From DTU019 sp050949825 (GTDB taxonomy: Bacteria; Bacillota; Syntrophomonadia; Syntrophomonadales; Syntrophomonadaceae), in the NCBI GenBank assembly GCA_050949825.1, contig JBMNGL010000007.1, forward strand, positions 310,001-374,000: a DNA stretch of 64,000 nucleotides, given 5' to 3'. The notes beneath the pieces are model-generated. The model was not told where the DNA came from. It did no database searches and saw only the letters and a list, made by a program, of their open reading frames with translations. Position numbers and translations under genes: made by a program. Below are positions 35,543-44,230 of the stretch, piece after piece. The first letter of the stretch is position 1; each line of letters opens with the position of its first letter.

Positions 35543-38338
35543 ATGAATCAAATTATGTGGATGGTTCGCCCCTCTGATACCATACAAGCCCAAGCCCTGG
35601 CCAGCGTATTAGGCATCAGTACCGCTACCGCGGTTTTGCTGTTGCAGCGCGGCTGTCACAGTGAAGAACAATGCCGGCGCTTTCTATCGCCCCGGCGGCA
35701 GGATCTCACCCCGCCTTTATCAATGCAGGGGATGCGGGAGGCGGCGGATATTATTCGCCACGCTGTGGACAGCCAGCGGCTTATCACCATCTATGGGGAC
35801 TATGATGTGGATGGGATATGCAGTACGGTTATTTTACGGGAGTGCCTGGAATCGCTGGGCGCTGTGGTTGATTATTATATCCCGGACCGCTTCCAGGAAG
35901 GTTATGGCCTCAACATGGATGCCGTCCACAGGCTGGGCGCTGCCGACTGCAGGTTGCTTATCACTGTGGATTGCGGCATACGCTCCGTTGAGGAAATCGC
36001 GGCAGCTCGGGAAATGGGGATGGAGGTAATTGTTACCGATCATCATACCCCTGGGGAGATCTTGCCCCGGGCCAACGCTATTATCAACCCTAAACTGGAC
36101 CATATCGAGGCCTGCCGGAACCTGTGCGGGGCCGGGGTGGCCTATCAATTAGCCCGGACTCTGGTGACGGCGGCGGAGGATAGTACGCAATGGCTTGATT
36201 TGGTGGCCCTGGCAACGATTGCAGATGTGGTGAGTCTTACCGGTGACAACCGCATTTTGGCCAGAGAAGGGCTGCGCTGTCTGAATTCGACCCGGCGCCC
36301 CGGGTTGTCCCGCTTGATGGAAATCGGCGGTATTGACCCCCATCAAGAAATCAGCCCCCGCCAGGTGGGTTATATCATAGCTCCCCGCCTCAATGCTGCA
36401 GGGAGGCTTAGCCATGCTCGGCTCAGCCTGGAGCTGCTTTATACTACAGCGCATGATGAGGCCTGCTATCTGGCTGAAGTATTAAACCGATTAAATGATG
36501 AGCGCAAAAGCACTGAAGAAATAATACTGCGCGAAGCCTCGCTGAGGATTTCCCATCAACCTCAACTGCTGGAAAAGAGCATTTTGGTCCTGGATGGAAA
36601 GCAATGGCATCATGGTGTGTTGGGTATTGTAGCCTCCCGACTGTGTGAACAGCATTATAAACCGGTTATCCTCATCAACTGGGATGACAATAAGGGCCGT
36701 GGCTCTTGCCGCAGCGTGGAGGGTTTTGACATCCATGCCGCCCTACAGGCCTGTAGCAATAACCTGCTGCGTTTTGGGGGGCATTCCCTGGCTGCAGGCC
36801 TTACCATTGAAAAGGAGCAACTGCCATCTTTTATGGATGAGCTGGAGCGCTGGAGCCAGCAGCACTACCCGGATGAAGAAGCACTAAAGCGCCATTTTAT
36901 TGACCTGGAACTTGATCCTGATGAGATTGACAGCCGTTTATGGGGAGAAATCCAGAAAATGGAACCATTTGGGGAAGGAAATCCTGTTCCGGTTCTGGCC
37001 GTGCGTGCGGTGGAGTTGCAGCGGGCTGCTATGGTAGGCCAGCAAGGCCAGCATTTTAAAGCGCAACTGCCAGGCCCGGGGCTGGATGTGATCGCATTTG
37101 GCAAGCCGCAATACGCTGCATTTAATGCCCGGCACTATAGAGCAGATATCGCCTTTCACCTGAGCCGCAATGAATTCCAGGGCAGGAGCAGCCTGCAGTT
37201 AAAGGTTAAAGAAATGAAGCCGGCTTATCAGCCTGACCATAGCCGCCTGGATTGCATGACACCCTGGCTTAAGAAGGCTATTGGCCACATTAATGAACAA
37301 CAAGCGGTTTTGCTTTTGGCTCCCACTTACCGGACCATGATTAAATTGAGGCGCAGCCTGGAGTTGTGGTTTTGCAACGCTTCCCTGTATAGCCTGCATG
37401 GCCACCTGCCAACAAGTCAGCGTTTGCTGACAGAACAGGCCAGGTCTGCCCGGGATGCGGGTCTTTACATTGTCACCAAGGCATATCGCCATTATCTTTC
37501 CCGGCGCCAAATCGACATATTGCAAGCCTTACCCGCTATCGATCTGCAGGCCGATATGGCTGTGCAGGCAGAAGCAGTAGATCACAGCGCCAAGAGCAGT
37601 TTTTTGGCAGGTTGTAATCTGCAGTCATGGTATGCAGGCCAATCAAACCACATTCCCGCCGGAGGACGTCATATAATTTATGCCAATCGCATGCAAACCA
37701 TAAAGGCCTGGCAGCAGAAAGACAGACCGCTTTTTGTAGAGGCGGGGTTGAGCGACTGGCAGCAGCGCAGGCTGGTAAGGCGCCGCTTTGCGGAGGCCGC
37801 TCGGGGAATATTGCTGACGGATGGTTATGCCGGCCTGTACCCTATCGGGGAGGTTGACGGGGTATGGCTGGCCGATTTGCCCTTTAGCGCTGTGGAAGCA
37901 AGCCAGATTTTGACTGAGCTGGGGGTGGGGTTGTCACCAGCGGTGGGATGTTTATTCAACGGAGATGGGGTCGAGTACAATTGGAGTTACCTTAAGCGGC
38001 TTTACCCCGATGCAGAGCGCATCAAATATATCTACGGGGGCCTGCGCGCCCTAAACCAGGGGGTCCTGGAAGGTGAGGCCGCTGTTCTTTGTCGCAGACT
38101 CTCTAAAATTCTCAATGCTCCTTTATCCCCACTGGATTTACAGCCGGTGCTCCACATACTTGCTGATCTGGGCTTGTGCCAAATTAAGAAAAAGGGTAGT
38201 ATTATGGCAATAATGCTTCTGTCACATATAAAAAATAGCTTCGATACAGCGGATTCACCATATTATCTGGAAGGCCTGGCTGCCAAAAAGGCCTTTCGTG
38301 AGTGGGTGAAAGAGCTTCAACAAATACCACTACGGTGA
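35543..38338 (+). CDS. recJ: single-stranded-DNA-specific exonuclease RecJ, long form
   Basis: RecJ is a 5'-3' exonuclease acting in recombination and mismatch repair. The DHH core is intact: GDYDVDGICST (about residue 86), TVDCGI, VTDHH, and the DHHA1-domain FGGHSLAAGLT. The product is 931 residues, while the minimal RecJ is about 570. The extra C-terminal 350 or so residues have no motif I recognise, though long RecJ forms are common in Firmicutes. GAGAGGAAAAT precedes the ATG. relA begins 5 bases after the stop, a frequent pairing. Confidence 0.95.
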   Translation: MNQIMWMVRPSDTIQAQALASVLGISTATAVLLLQRGCHSEEQCRRFLSPRRQDLTPPLSMQGMREAADIIRHAVDSQRLITIYGDYDVDGICSTVILRECLESLGAVVDYYIPDRFQEGYGLNMDAVHRLGAADCRLLITVDCGIRSVEEIAAAREMGMEVIVTDHHTPGEILPRANAIINPKLDHIEACRNLCGAGVAYQLARTLVTAAEDSTQWLDLVALATIADVVSLTGDNRILAREGLRCLNSTRRPGLSRLMEIGGIDPHQEISPRQVGYIIAPRLNAAGRLSHARLSLELLYTTAHDEACYLAEVLNRLNDERKSTEEIILREASLRISHQPQLLEKSILVLDGKQWHHGVLGIVASRLCEQHYKPVILINWDDNKGRGSCRSVEGFDIHAALQACSNNLLRFGGHSLAAGLTIEKEQLPSFMDELERWSQQHYPDEEALKRHFIDLELDPDEIDSRLWGEIQKMEPFGEGNPVPVLAVRAVELQRAAMVGQQGQHFKAQLPGPGLDVIAFGKPQYAAFNARHYRADIAFHLSRNEFQGRSSLQLKVKEMKPAYQPDHSRLDCMTPWLKKAIGHINEQQAVLLLAPTYRTMIKLRRSLELWFCNASLYSLHGHLPTSQRLLTEQARSARDAGLYIVTKAYRHYLSRRQIDILQALPAIDLQADMAVQAEAVDHSAKSSFLAGCNLQSWYAGQSNHIPAGGRHIIYANRMQTIKAWQQKDRPLFVEAGLSDWQQRRLVRRRFAEAARGILLTDGYAGLYPIGEVDGVWLADLPFSAVEASQILTELGVGLSPAVGCLFNGDGVEYNWSYLKRLYPDAERIKYIYGGLRALNQGVLEGEAAVLCRRLSKILNAPLSPLDLQPVLHILADLGLCQIKKKGSIMAIMLLSHIKNSFDTADSPYYLEGLAAKKAFREWVKELQQIPLR

Positions 38339-38343
38339 TTTAG

Positions 38344-40527
38344 ATGGACCAAAAATTACAGCAGATACTGGACAAGGTAGCCTCTTACGACCCGGAGGCC
38401 AATCTGGCTCTCATCACTAAGGCCTATCAATACGCCAGTAGAGCGCATGAAAATCAAAAGCGAATATCAGGCGAACCTTATATCAGCCATCCGGTTGAAG
38501 TGGCTTTGATCCTGGCAGATATCGAAATGGATGTGGCCTCAGTGTGTGCTGCCTTGCTGCATGATGTGGTAGAGGACACCATTGTAACCTATGAGGATGT
38601 AGTCAAGGACTTTGGCGAAGAGATCGCATTGCTGGTCGAAGGGGTTACCAAACTGTCGCGCATCAACTTCAAAACCAAAGAAGATGCGCAGGCTGAAAAC
38701 CTGCGCAAGATGTTTATTGCCATGGCCAAAGACATTCGGGTTATTCTTATTAAACTGGCCGACCGTCTGCACAACATGCGCACCCTTGATTACCAGAGCG
38801 AAAGCAAGCAAAAGGAAATCGCCACCGAAACCCAGGAGATATTTGGACCCCTGGCGCATCGGCTGGGGATTTTCAAATTTAAGTGGGAACTTGAGGATCT
38901 GTCTTTTTCCTTCCTGGATAATGAAATGTACCGTGAAGTGGCGGCGAGGCTAAAACTAAAACGCAAGCAGCGTGAAGAATATGTCAACGAATTGATCGCG
39001 CAAATCCGCTCCGGGCTGGACCAGATCGGCATCAAAGCTGAAATCAAAGGACGCCCCAAAAATATCTATAGCATTTATAAGAAAATGGTCAAGCAGATGA
39101 AAGATATCGATGAGATCTATGACAAGATTGCAATACGCGTTATTGTCGAAGATATCCGCCAGTGTTATGGGGTTTTGGGCATTATTCACACCATGTGGAA
39201 GCCCTTGCCGGGCCGGTTCAAGGACTATATCGCCACCCCGAAAGCCAATATGTATCAATCTTTACACACCACCTTGATCGGACAGGGGGGCGAGCCTTTT
39301 GAAGTTCAGATCCGCACCCGGGAGATGCATCGTACTTCTGAATACGGTATTGCAGCTCATTGGCGTTATAAAGAGGGCGACAGTGGCCGAGAACGCAAGC
39401 TGGATGAAAAGCTGTCCTGGCTACGGCAGATCCTGGAATGGCAACAGGATATCAAAGACACCAATGAGTTTATGGAATCCTTAAAAATCGATCTATTTGA
39501 TGACATGGTTTTCGTTTTCACCCCCAAAGGAGCGGTAATTGAGCTCCCCAAAGGATCCTGCCCGGTGGATTTCGCTTATCGGGTGCATACCGAGGTGGGG
39601 CATCAATGCACCGGGGCGCGGGTTAACGGGCGCATCGTTCCTCTGGACTACAACCTGAACAATGGCGACATTGTAGAGATCATCACCTCCAAAAGCTCCC
39701 CCGGACCTTCTCACGACTGGCTTAATTTTATAAAAACATCTTCCGCCAGAAGCCGCATCAAAGCCTGGTTTAAACGCGAAAAACGGCAGGTTAATATCAT
39801 GCGCGGCCATGAATTGCTGGAAAAAGATTTAAAAAAGAAACACCTTGACCCCCGGGAACTGCTGAAAGAAGATAAATTAATCGATATCGCCAGGCGCTTT
39901 GGCTATACCAGTGTGGACGATCTCCTGGCAGCCCTGGGTGATGGCGCTCTGACCGTCAATCAGGTTATCAACAAACAGAAAGAACTTTTCTTTCAGGATG
40001 CCAGCATGGAGGATATATTTAAAACTAGCATGAACCGTACGGCTGCGCATCAGGACAAAGAAACCCGGGGTTTGCGCATCAAAGGTATTGATGAAGTGGC
40101 CATCCGCCTGGCTCGCTGCTGTAACCCCTTGCCGGGCGACCAGGTTTTGGGTTATATTACCAGAGGACGGGGTGTTTCAGTGCATCGTCAGGATTGTCCC
40201 AATATGCAGAATTACATGCAGAGCGAGCCTGATCGCATGATTGAAGTGGAATGGGCCGATGACCGGGGCGTGTATGGGGTTGAACTCGAAGTCCGTGCCA
40301 TGGACCGGCCTCGCTTAACCACTGATGTTATGATTGTCATAGCGGACACCAAGATTCACATCAACTCGGTCTATTCCCGCATCACCAAGAATAATCGTGT
40401 GATCATGAATTTCAAGCTGGAGATCAAGGATATGAGCCACCTGCAAGCTGTTATCCAAAGGATTCAGAAGGTGAGAGATGTCATGGATGTCAAGCGGGTG
40501 CTGCCGGGTGAGTACAGGGGTGAATAG
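38344..40527 (+). CDS. relA: bifunctional (p)ppGpp synthetase/hydrolase
   Basis: This Rel enzyme makes and breaks the stringent-response alarmone. The 727-residue product has an N-terminal HD hydrolase (ALLHDVVEDT, with both metal-binding residues), so it is likely active in hydrolysis. A synthetase domain follows (KGRPKNIYSIYKKM, then the DKIAIRVIVED block), then a TGS domain (VFTPKGAVIELPKGSC) and a C-terminal ACT domain. It is co-directional with recJ and dtd, with only 5 and 0 bases between them. apt, often next to relA, is absent. Confidence 0.97.
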   Translation: MDQKLQQILDKVASYDPEANLALITKAYQYASRAHENQKRISGEPYISHPVEVALILADIEMDVASVCAALLHDVVEDTIVTYEDVVKDFGEEIALLVEGVTKLSRINFKTKEDAQAENLRKMFIAMAKDIRVILIKLADRLHNMRTLDYQSESKQKEIATETQEIFGPLAHRLGIFKFKWELEDLSFSFLDNEMYREVAARLKLKRKQREEYVNELIAQIRSGLDQIGIKAEIKGRPKNIYSIYKKMVKQMKDIDEIYDKIAIRVIVEDIRQCYGVLGIIHTMWKPLPGRFKDYIATPKANMYQSLHTTLIGQGGEPFEVQIRTREMHRTSEYGIAAHWRYKEGDSGRERKLDEKLSWLRQILEWQQDIKDTNEFMESLKIDLFDDMVFVFTPKGAVIELPKGSCPVDFAYRVHTEVGHQCTGARVNGRIVPLDYNLNNGDIVEIITSKSSPGPSHDWLNFIKTSSARSRIKAWFKREKRQVNIMRGHELLEKDLKKKHLDPRELLKEDKLIDIARRFGYTSVDDLLAALGDGALTVNQVINKQKELFFQDASMEDIFKTSMNRTAAHQDKETRGLRIKGIDEVAIRLARCCNPLPGDQVLGYITRGRGVSVHRQDCPNMQNYMQSEPDRMIEVEWADDRGVYGVELEVRAMDRPRLTTDVMIVIADTKIHINSVYSRITKNNRVIMNFKLEIKDMSHLQAVIQRIQKVRDVMDVKRVLPGEYRGE

Positions 40528-40977
40528 ATGAGAGCGGTGGTGCAACGCACTGTTTCCAGCCGGGTGATGATTCACGGTGAGGTTAAAGGCGCTATCGGCC
40601 CTGGGCTAATGGTGTTGTTGGGCCTGAAAACTGGAGATACCCGGGAAGATGCTGATTACCTGATGGATAAAATAGCTAATTTACGCATCTTCCCCGATAA
40701 GGATGGTAAAATGAACCTCTCTGTGCAAGATATTGCTGGAGAGGTGCTGTTAGTAAGCCAGTTTACCTTGTACGGGGATGCGCGCAAAGGACGGCGGCCC
40801 AGTTTTACTGAAGCCGGCCGCCCCGAGGAAGCCGAGCCCTTGTTTGATTATTGTGTGGAGAATCTGCGCAGCAGGGGGATTGGGGTTGAAACCGGCCAAT
40901 TCGGGGCCGATATGAGGGTAGAGATAAACAATGACGGACCCTGTACCATCCTTTTAGACAGTAATAAAATATTTTGA
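40528..40977 (+). CDS. dtd: D-aminoacyl-tRNA deacylase
   Basis: Dtd removes D-amino acids (and Gly from tRNA-Ala) mischarged to tRNA. The product is 149 residues, the normal length. It has the VSQFTLYGDARKGRRPSF block and, near the C terminus, NDGPCT with the Gly-cisPro-type motif. The ATG directly follows the relA stop and relA supplies the GGTGAGTACAGGGGTG upstream. The neighbouring MBL-fold gene follows after 15 bases. Confidence 0.96.
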   Translation: MRAVVQRTVSSRVMIHGEVKGAIGPGLMVLLGLKTGDTREDADYLMDKIANLRIFPDKDGKMNLSVQDIAGEVLLVSQFTLYGDARKGRRPSFTEAGRPEEAEPLFDYCVENLRSRGIGVETGQFGADMRVEINNDGPCTILLDSNKIF

Positions 40978-40992
40978 TAAGGAGGAAGAACC

Positions 40993-41619
40993 GTGATTCT
41001 CAAACGTGTAGAAGTCAGTTCCATGGCAGTCAATTGTTATATTGTGGGTTGTGAGGAAACCAAAGAAGTTGCGGTCATCGATCCCGGCGGCAATTCGCGC
41101 GGCATCCTCAAAGCCCTCGAGGATAACGGACTTAAAGCCATATATATTATCAATACCCATGGGCATATCGACCATATTGGCGCCAACCGGACCATAAAAG
41201 ACGCCACCGGTGCCAAGGTCTTGATTCACCGCAATGATGCCAAAATGCTGGTCAATGCAGTATCAAATTTTTCGTTTATGATGGGACAACAGGTCACCAG
41301 CCCGCCCGCCGAACAATATATCGATGAGGGCGACATTATTAAGATTGGCAATACCGTGGAACTGAAGGTCATCCATACCCCGGGGCACAGCCAGGGAGGC
41401 ATTTGTCTGCAAACCGGGAACGTTATTTTTTCTGGAGACACCTTGTTCTATGGCTCTATTGGCCGCACCGATTTTCCCGGCGGATCATACCAGGATTTGA
41501 TATCTAATATTAAGACCAAGCTCTTATGTTATGACGATGATGTGGTGGTCTATCCGGGACACGGCCCTGCTACTACCATAGGTTTTGAACGCAAACGCAA
41601 CCCTTTCCTGCGTGATTAA
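40993..41619 (+). CDS. MBL-fold metallo-hydrolase (YqgX/glyoxalase II-like)
   Basis: The 208-residue protein has the metallo-beta-lactamase metal-binding motif THGHIDHIG, with further ligands in HTPGHS, SGDTLF and PGHGPAT. This is the pattern of the short glyoxalase-II-like group (YqgX). The true substrate is unknown. Start is GTG 8 bases after AAGGAGG. The gene closes the recJ-relA-dtd cluster and is followed by a terminator. Confidence 0.9.
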   Translation: MILKRVEVSSMAVNCYIVGCEETKEVAVIDPGGNSRGILKALEDNGLKAIYIINTHGHIDHIGANRTIKDATGAKVLIHRNDAKMLVNAVSNFSFMMGQQVTSPPAEQYIDEGDIIKIGNTVELKVIHTPGHSQGGICLQTGNVIFSGDTLFYGSIGRTDFPGGSYQDLISNIKTKLLCYDDDVVVYPGHGPATTIGFERKRNPFLRD

Positions 41620-41633
41620 ACGGCAGGGTTTTT
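41599..41633 (+). terminator. terminator overlapping the 3' end of the MBL gene
   Basis: AACCCT (41599-41604) can pair with AGGGTT (41625-41630), or CCTGC with GCAGG inside it. TTT follows. The gene's last codons form the left arm. Confidence 0.6.
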
Positions 41634-41649
41634 AACAGGAATTAAAACC

Positions 41650-41678
41650 TTTACAAGTGGCAGGAATTATGCTATTGT
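41650..41678 (+). promoter_or_regulatory. probable promoter of the T-box-aroF-pheA unit
   Basis: TTTACA (41650-41655) and TATTGT (41673-41678) have a 17-base spacer. Transcription near 41685 would give the T-box leader. Confidence 0.55.
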
Positions 41679-41933
41679 TTTAACATCAATATCTTAAAAT
41701 GCGATGAACAAGTAAAGTAGATTTGTGAAATCAGGCAGAGAGAGGATGCCACCGGCTGCAAGCATCCTTATGAGGAAGCAGGTTGAAGTTCACTTGGGAG
41801 CACCCGGCTGAAACAGATGCAAGTAGGCTGAGGCGGGACCCTTGCCGTTACAAGAGGGGGGATATCGGATCAAACCTGTATCTTTAATCTGCAGGCACCA
41901 AAATCATGGGTGGTATTGCGTGTAAGCACACCA

Positions 41934-41971
41934 GGCTTCTCGTCCCATAAGGATGTGAAGCTTTTTATTTT
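41934..41971 (+). terminator. T-box terminator 1
   Basis: GCTTC (41935-41939) pairs with GAAGC (41957-41961), with TCC/GGA inside, followed by TTTTTATTTTT. Confidence 0.8.
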
Positions 41972-42046
41972 TAGCCTGTGGGTTTAATCCCGTATCCTAT
42001 GGTTTAAGCGGCCTTATGGCAAATTGGGTGGTACCGCGGGAAGTTC

Positions 42047-42083
42047 GCCTCTCGTCCCTTGTGGAGAGAGGCTTATTTATTTT
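42047..42083 (+). terminator. T-box terminator 2
   Basis: GCCTCTC (42047-42053) pairs with GAGAGGC (42066-42072), followed by TTATTTATTTT. Confidence 0.85.
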
Positions 42084-42228
42084 CAAAGATAATGGGTAGG
42101 GCGTCATTAACAGGCGTCCAAGGGAAGAAGGTGGATGGTGGCATGTCAGTTCAAAATATATGGAGCCGCCGTTTGTTTGGAGCCGGCCTGGCAAGGTGTT
42201 CCTTGATTATCTGGAAAGGAGAAAGGAC

Positions 42229-43068
42229 ATGAATAGCACAGCCCTTAAAAGAACTCAAGACTTGCTGGTAGCCCGCCAGGCTGATCGGAAAACGGTGGTT
42301 ACGGTAAAAAACGTAAGCTTCGGCGGGAAGCAGATCCCGATCATTGCTGGTCCCTGTGCCATTGAAAATGAAGATATATTAAGAGAAACCGCCTTCAAGG
42401 TAAGGGGATCGGGCGCAGTAGTGCTGCGTGGCGGCGCCTTCAAGCCGCGCACCTCTCCTTACAGCTTTCAGGGTATTGGCCAGGCAGGGCTGGAATGCCT
42501 GGCCCGGGTGGGTGAAGAAATGAACATGCCGGTAATCACTGAATTAATGGATGGAGACGATCTGGGACTGGTCCTTGGGTATGCGGATATCCTTCAGATT
42601 GGGGCTCGCAATATGTATAATTACAGCCTGCTGCGCAAGCTGGGCAAAACCAATAAACCGATTGTCCTGAAAAGAGGCTTGTCCGCCACCATTGAAGAAT
42701 GGCTGCTGGCGGCGGAGTATATTCTGGCTGCTGGCAATCCTCAAGTCATTCTTTGCGAGCGGGGTATTCGCAATGCCGAGACCTGGACCCGCAACACCCT
42801 CGATCTGGCTGCAGTGGCCCTGGTCAAACAATTGTCCCATCTGCCGGTATTGGTAGACCCCAGCCATGGCACCGGAGTGCGCAGCCTGGTGGCCCCGATG
42901 TCCCTGGCAGCCGTGGCCGCAGGCGCCGATGGCCTGATGATAGAGGTTCACCCCCGGCCGGAAACCGCATTATCCGATGGCGAGCAATCCCTGACTCCCA
43001 AAGGGTTCAGCCAATTGATGCGGCAATTGGAACCGCTGGCGGCAGCCATGGGAAGGAGGGTACGCTAG
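42229..43068 (+). CDS. aroF: 3-deoxy-7-phosphoheptulonate synthase
   Basis: DAHP synthase condenses PEP and erythrose-4-phosphate, the first step to aromatic amino acids. The 279-residue product is of the short AroA-I-beta/KDO8P-like type. It has IAGPCAIEN, GGAFKPRTSPYSFQG, the IGARNMYNY segment, LKRGLSAT, and the DPSHGTG metal motif. No ferredoxin-like N-terminal regulatory domain or chorismate mutase domain is present, so feedback must come from elsewhere. AAAGGAGAAAGG precedes the ATG at 42229. The T-box leader upstream supplies phenylalanine-dependent control. The stop overlaps the pheA start by 1 base. Confidence 0.96.
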   Translation: MNSTALKRTQDLLVARQADRKTVVTVKNVSFGGKQIPIIAGPCAIENEDILRETAFKVRGSGAVVLRGGAFKPRTSPYSFQGIGQAGLECLARVGEEMNMPVITELMDGDDLGLVLGYADILQIGARNMYNYSLLRKLGKTNKPIVLKRGLSATIEEWLLAAEYILAAGNPQVILCERGIRNAETWTRNTLDLAAVALVKQLSHLPVLVDPSHGTGVRSLVAPMSLAAVAAGADGLMIEVHPRPETALSDGEQSLTPKGFSQLMRQLEPLAAAMGRRVR

Positions 43069-43637
43069 TGGCCTATGCAGTACTGGGTCCTTGCGGCACC
43101 TTCAGTGAAGCGGCGGCCCGGGCCTATTGGGGGCCAGAAGTTGAATTGCTGGCGGTGGATAATATGGAACAGATGGGAAGACTATTATGCAGCCGTCGGG
43201 TTCAAGGCGCTCTGGCTCCGCTGCACAACACCTTGACCGGATGGGTTGATCCTACCCTGCAGCTTCTCAAGACTCATCAGGTGGTTATTAAAGGGCAAAT
43301 TGAACTGCCGGTGATACAACACCTGATGGTTTATCGCTCCTATCGCTGTCGGGACCTGGAGGTGGTAATCTCCCACCCCCTGGCCCTGAAACAGTGCAGG
43401 GACTTTATCAACACGGTATTGTGTGGAATCAAGCTGGAAAGCCGCTCCAGCACGGCCGAGGCAGCCCGGGGATTGTGCAGCGAAGAGCGCCAGGCCGCCT
43501 GCATTGGCAGTCAACGGGCTGCACAATTATACAATCTGCAAATACTGGCCGCCAATATTGGCGCCCCGGGAAACTATACCTGTTTTGTGCATATAGGACA
43601 CCGCCAGGGCAGCTGTCCTTGTGTAACCCACAGTTGA
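43068..43637 (+). CDS. pheA: prephenate dehydratase-like protein, short, without ACT domain
   Basis: This 189-residue protein begins with LGPCGTFSEAAA (about residues 6-17), the prephenate dehydratase signature. It also has STAEAA and a CIGSQRAAQLYNLQILA block. The active-site Thr-Arg-Phe motif reads TCF (171-173, in NYTCF), and the usual PiENS segment is PLHNT. These are unusual changes. Family members are about 280 residues with a C-terminal ACT domain that binds Phe, which is missing here. The start is GTG at 43068, 8 bases behind AAGGAGGG, overlapping the aroF stop by 1 base. The Phe T-box supports a role in phenylalanine synthesis, but catalysis should be tested. Confidence 0.78.
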   Translation: MAYAVLGPCGTFSEAAARAYWGPEVELLAVDNMEQMGRLLCSRRVQGALAPLHNTLTGWVDPTLQLLKTHQVVIKGQIELPVIQHLMVYRSYRCRDLEVVISHPLALKQCRDFINTVLCGIKLESRSSTAEAARGLCSEERQAACIGSQRAAQLYNLQILAANIGAPGNYTCFVHIGHRQGSCPCVTHS

Positions 43638-43669
43638 TGCCCCTGTGGTCAAATGCATGATCATTACTC

Positions 43670-43806
43670 AATTGAGAGTTTTGCATCATAATCTTTTACA
43701 GAACAGCATTTCAATATATAGTGGAGCCTGAAAGATGGTTGCACCATATATTGTGCCTTGCCAAAGATATCTGCGCAGATTTTGGCATTATGCAAAATCC
43801 TCAATT
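43670..43806. repeat. three-armed nested palindrome in the pheA-hemZ gap
   Basis: Outer arms 43670-43692 and 43787-43806 pair over about 20 positions with one mismatch and a 3-base bulge. Inside are two complete hairpins. One is 43712-43728 with 43737-43753 (CAATATAT...ATATATTG). The other is 43760-43786, which includes the perfect palindrome ATCTGCGCAGAT. The 593-base gap 43638-44230 holds this structure, the dispersed repeat and the tandem array, and no gene. Confidence 0.75.
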
Positions 43807-43874
43807 AGGTATAGATTGAGTCTGGACTGTTATGATAACATTTTTTTACATTCTCAAGGGAAATGCCCAGTCTT

Positions 43875-43957
43875 GTCATCCTGAGGGCAATGCCCGAAGG
43901 ATCTTGAGCGAAGCGAATAACCCCCGGGAAAAGATCCTTCGCTTCGCTCAGGATGAC
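43875..43957. repeat. dispersed palindromic repeat, copy 2
   Basis: This 83-bp unit is the reverse-complement relative of the element at 12155-12238. It begins GTCATCCTGAGG and ends CTTCGCTCAGGATGAC. Its last seven bases (GGATGAC) also open the first 23-bp tandem unit. Confidence 0.8.
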
Positions 43958-44203
43958 AATAGAAAGGAGCTCGGGATGACAATAGAAAGGAGCTCGGGAT
44001 GACAATAGAAAGGAGCTCAGGATGACAATAGAAAGGAGCTCAGGATGACAATAGAAAGGAGCTCGGGATGACAATAGAAAGGAGCTCGGGATGACAATAG
44101 AAAGGAGCTCGGGATGACAATAGAAAGGAGCTCGGGATGACAATAGAAAGGAGCTCGGGATGACAATAGAAAGGGGCTCAGGATGACAATAGAAAAGGAG
44201 TGC
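43951..44203 (+). repeat. 11 x 23-bp exact-period tandem repeat
   Basis: Units start at 43951, 43974, 43997, 44020, 44043, 44066, 44089, 44112, 44135, 44158 and 44181. The unit is GGATGACAATAGAAAGGAGCTC plus G or A. The last two copies carry point changes. Each unit contains an AAAGGAG motif. No spacers occur, so it is not a CRISPR. It ends 27 bases before the hemZ start. Confidence 0.95.
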
Positions 44204-44230
44204 AAAATACATAAACGGAGGTAACCTTAA

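Larger units (their letters stand above)
41701..42083 (+). promoter_or_regulatory. T-box leader, Phe specifier, with duplicated antiterminator/terminator module
   Basis: Stem I has the AGTA-type and AGAGAGG elements and distal GGATGCCACCGGCTGCAAGC. The specifier region GAAGTTCACTTGGGAGC gives UUC (Phe) at 41789-41791. Two T-box sequences follow. Module 1 is GGGTGGTATTGCG (41908-41920) with a terminator at 41934-41971. Module 2 is the canonical GGGTGGTACCGCGGG (42026-42040) with a terminator at 42047-42083. Both have TGGT, which would pair with the ACCA end of a tRNA with an A discriminator, as expected for tRNA-Phe. Only one Stem I is visible. The downstream genes make phenylalanine. Between 42084 and 42228 I see no gene. 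Confidence 0.9.

Noticed and set aside
42699..43067. Long N-terminal extension of the prephenate dehydratase frame
   Set aside because: It lies within aroF in another frame. The GTG at 43068 has an excellent binding site and starts at the family N terminus.
43951..44203. CRISPR array
   Set aside because: The 23-bp units abut without spacers, and no cas genes are in the window.
43805..44212. Open frames on the minus strand across the tandem array, with a repeated Ser/Leu-rich peptide
   Set aside because: The periodic peptide is a by-product of the 23-base repeat, which gives a 23-residue peptide period. No ribosome-binding site or family match supports a gene.
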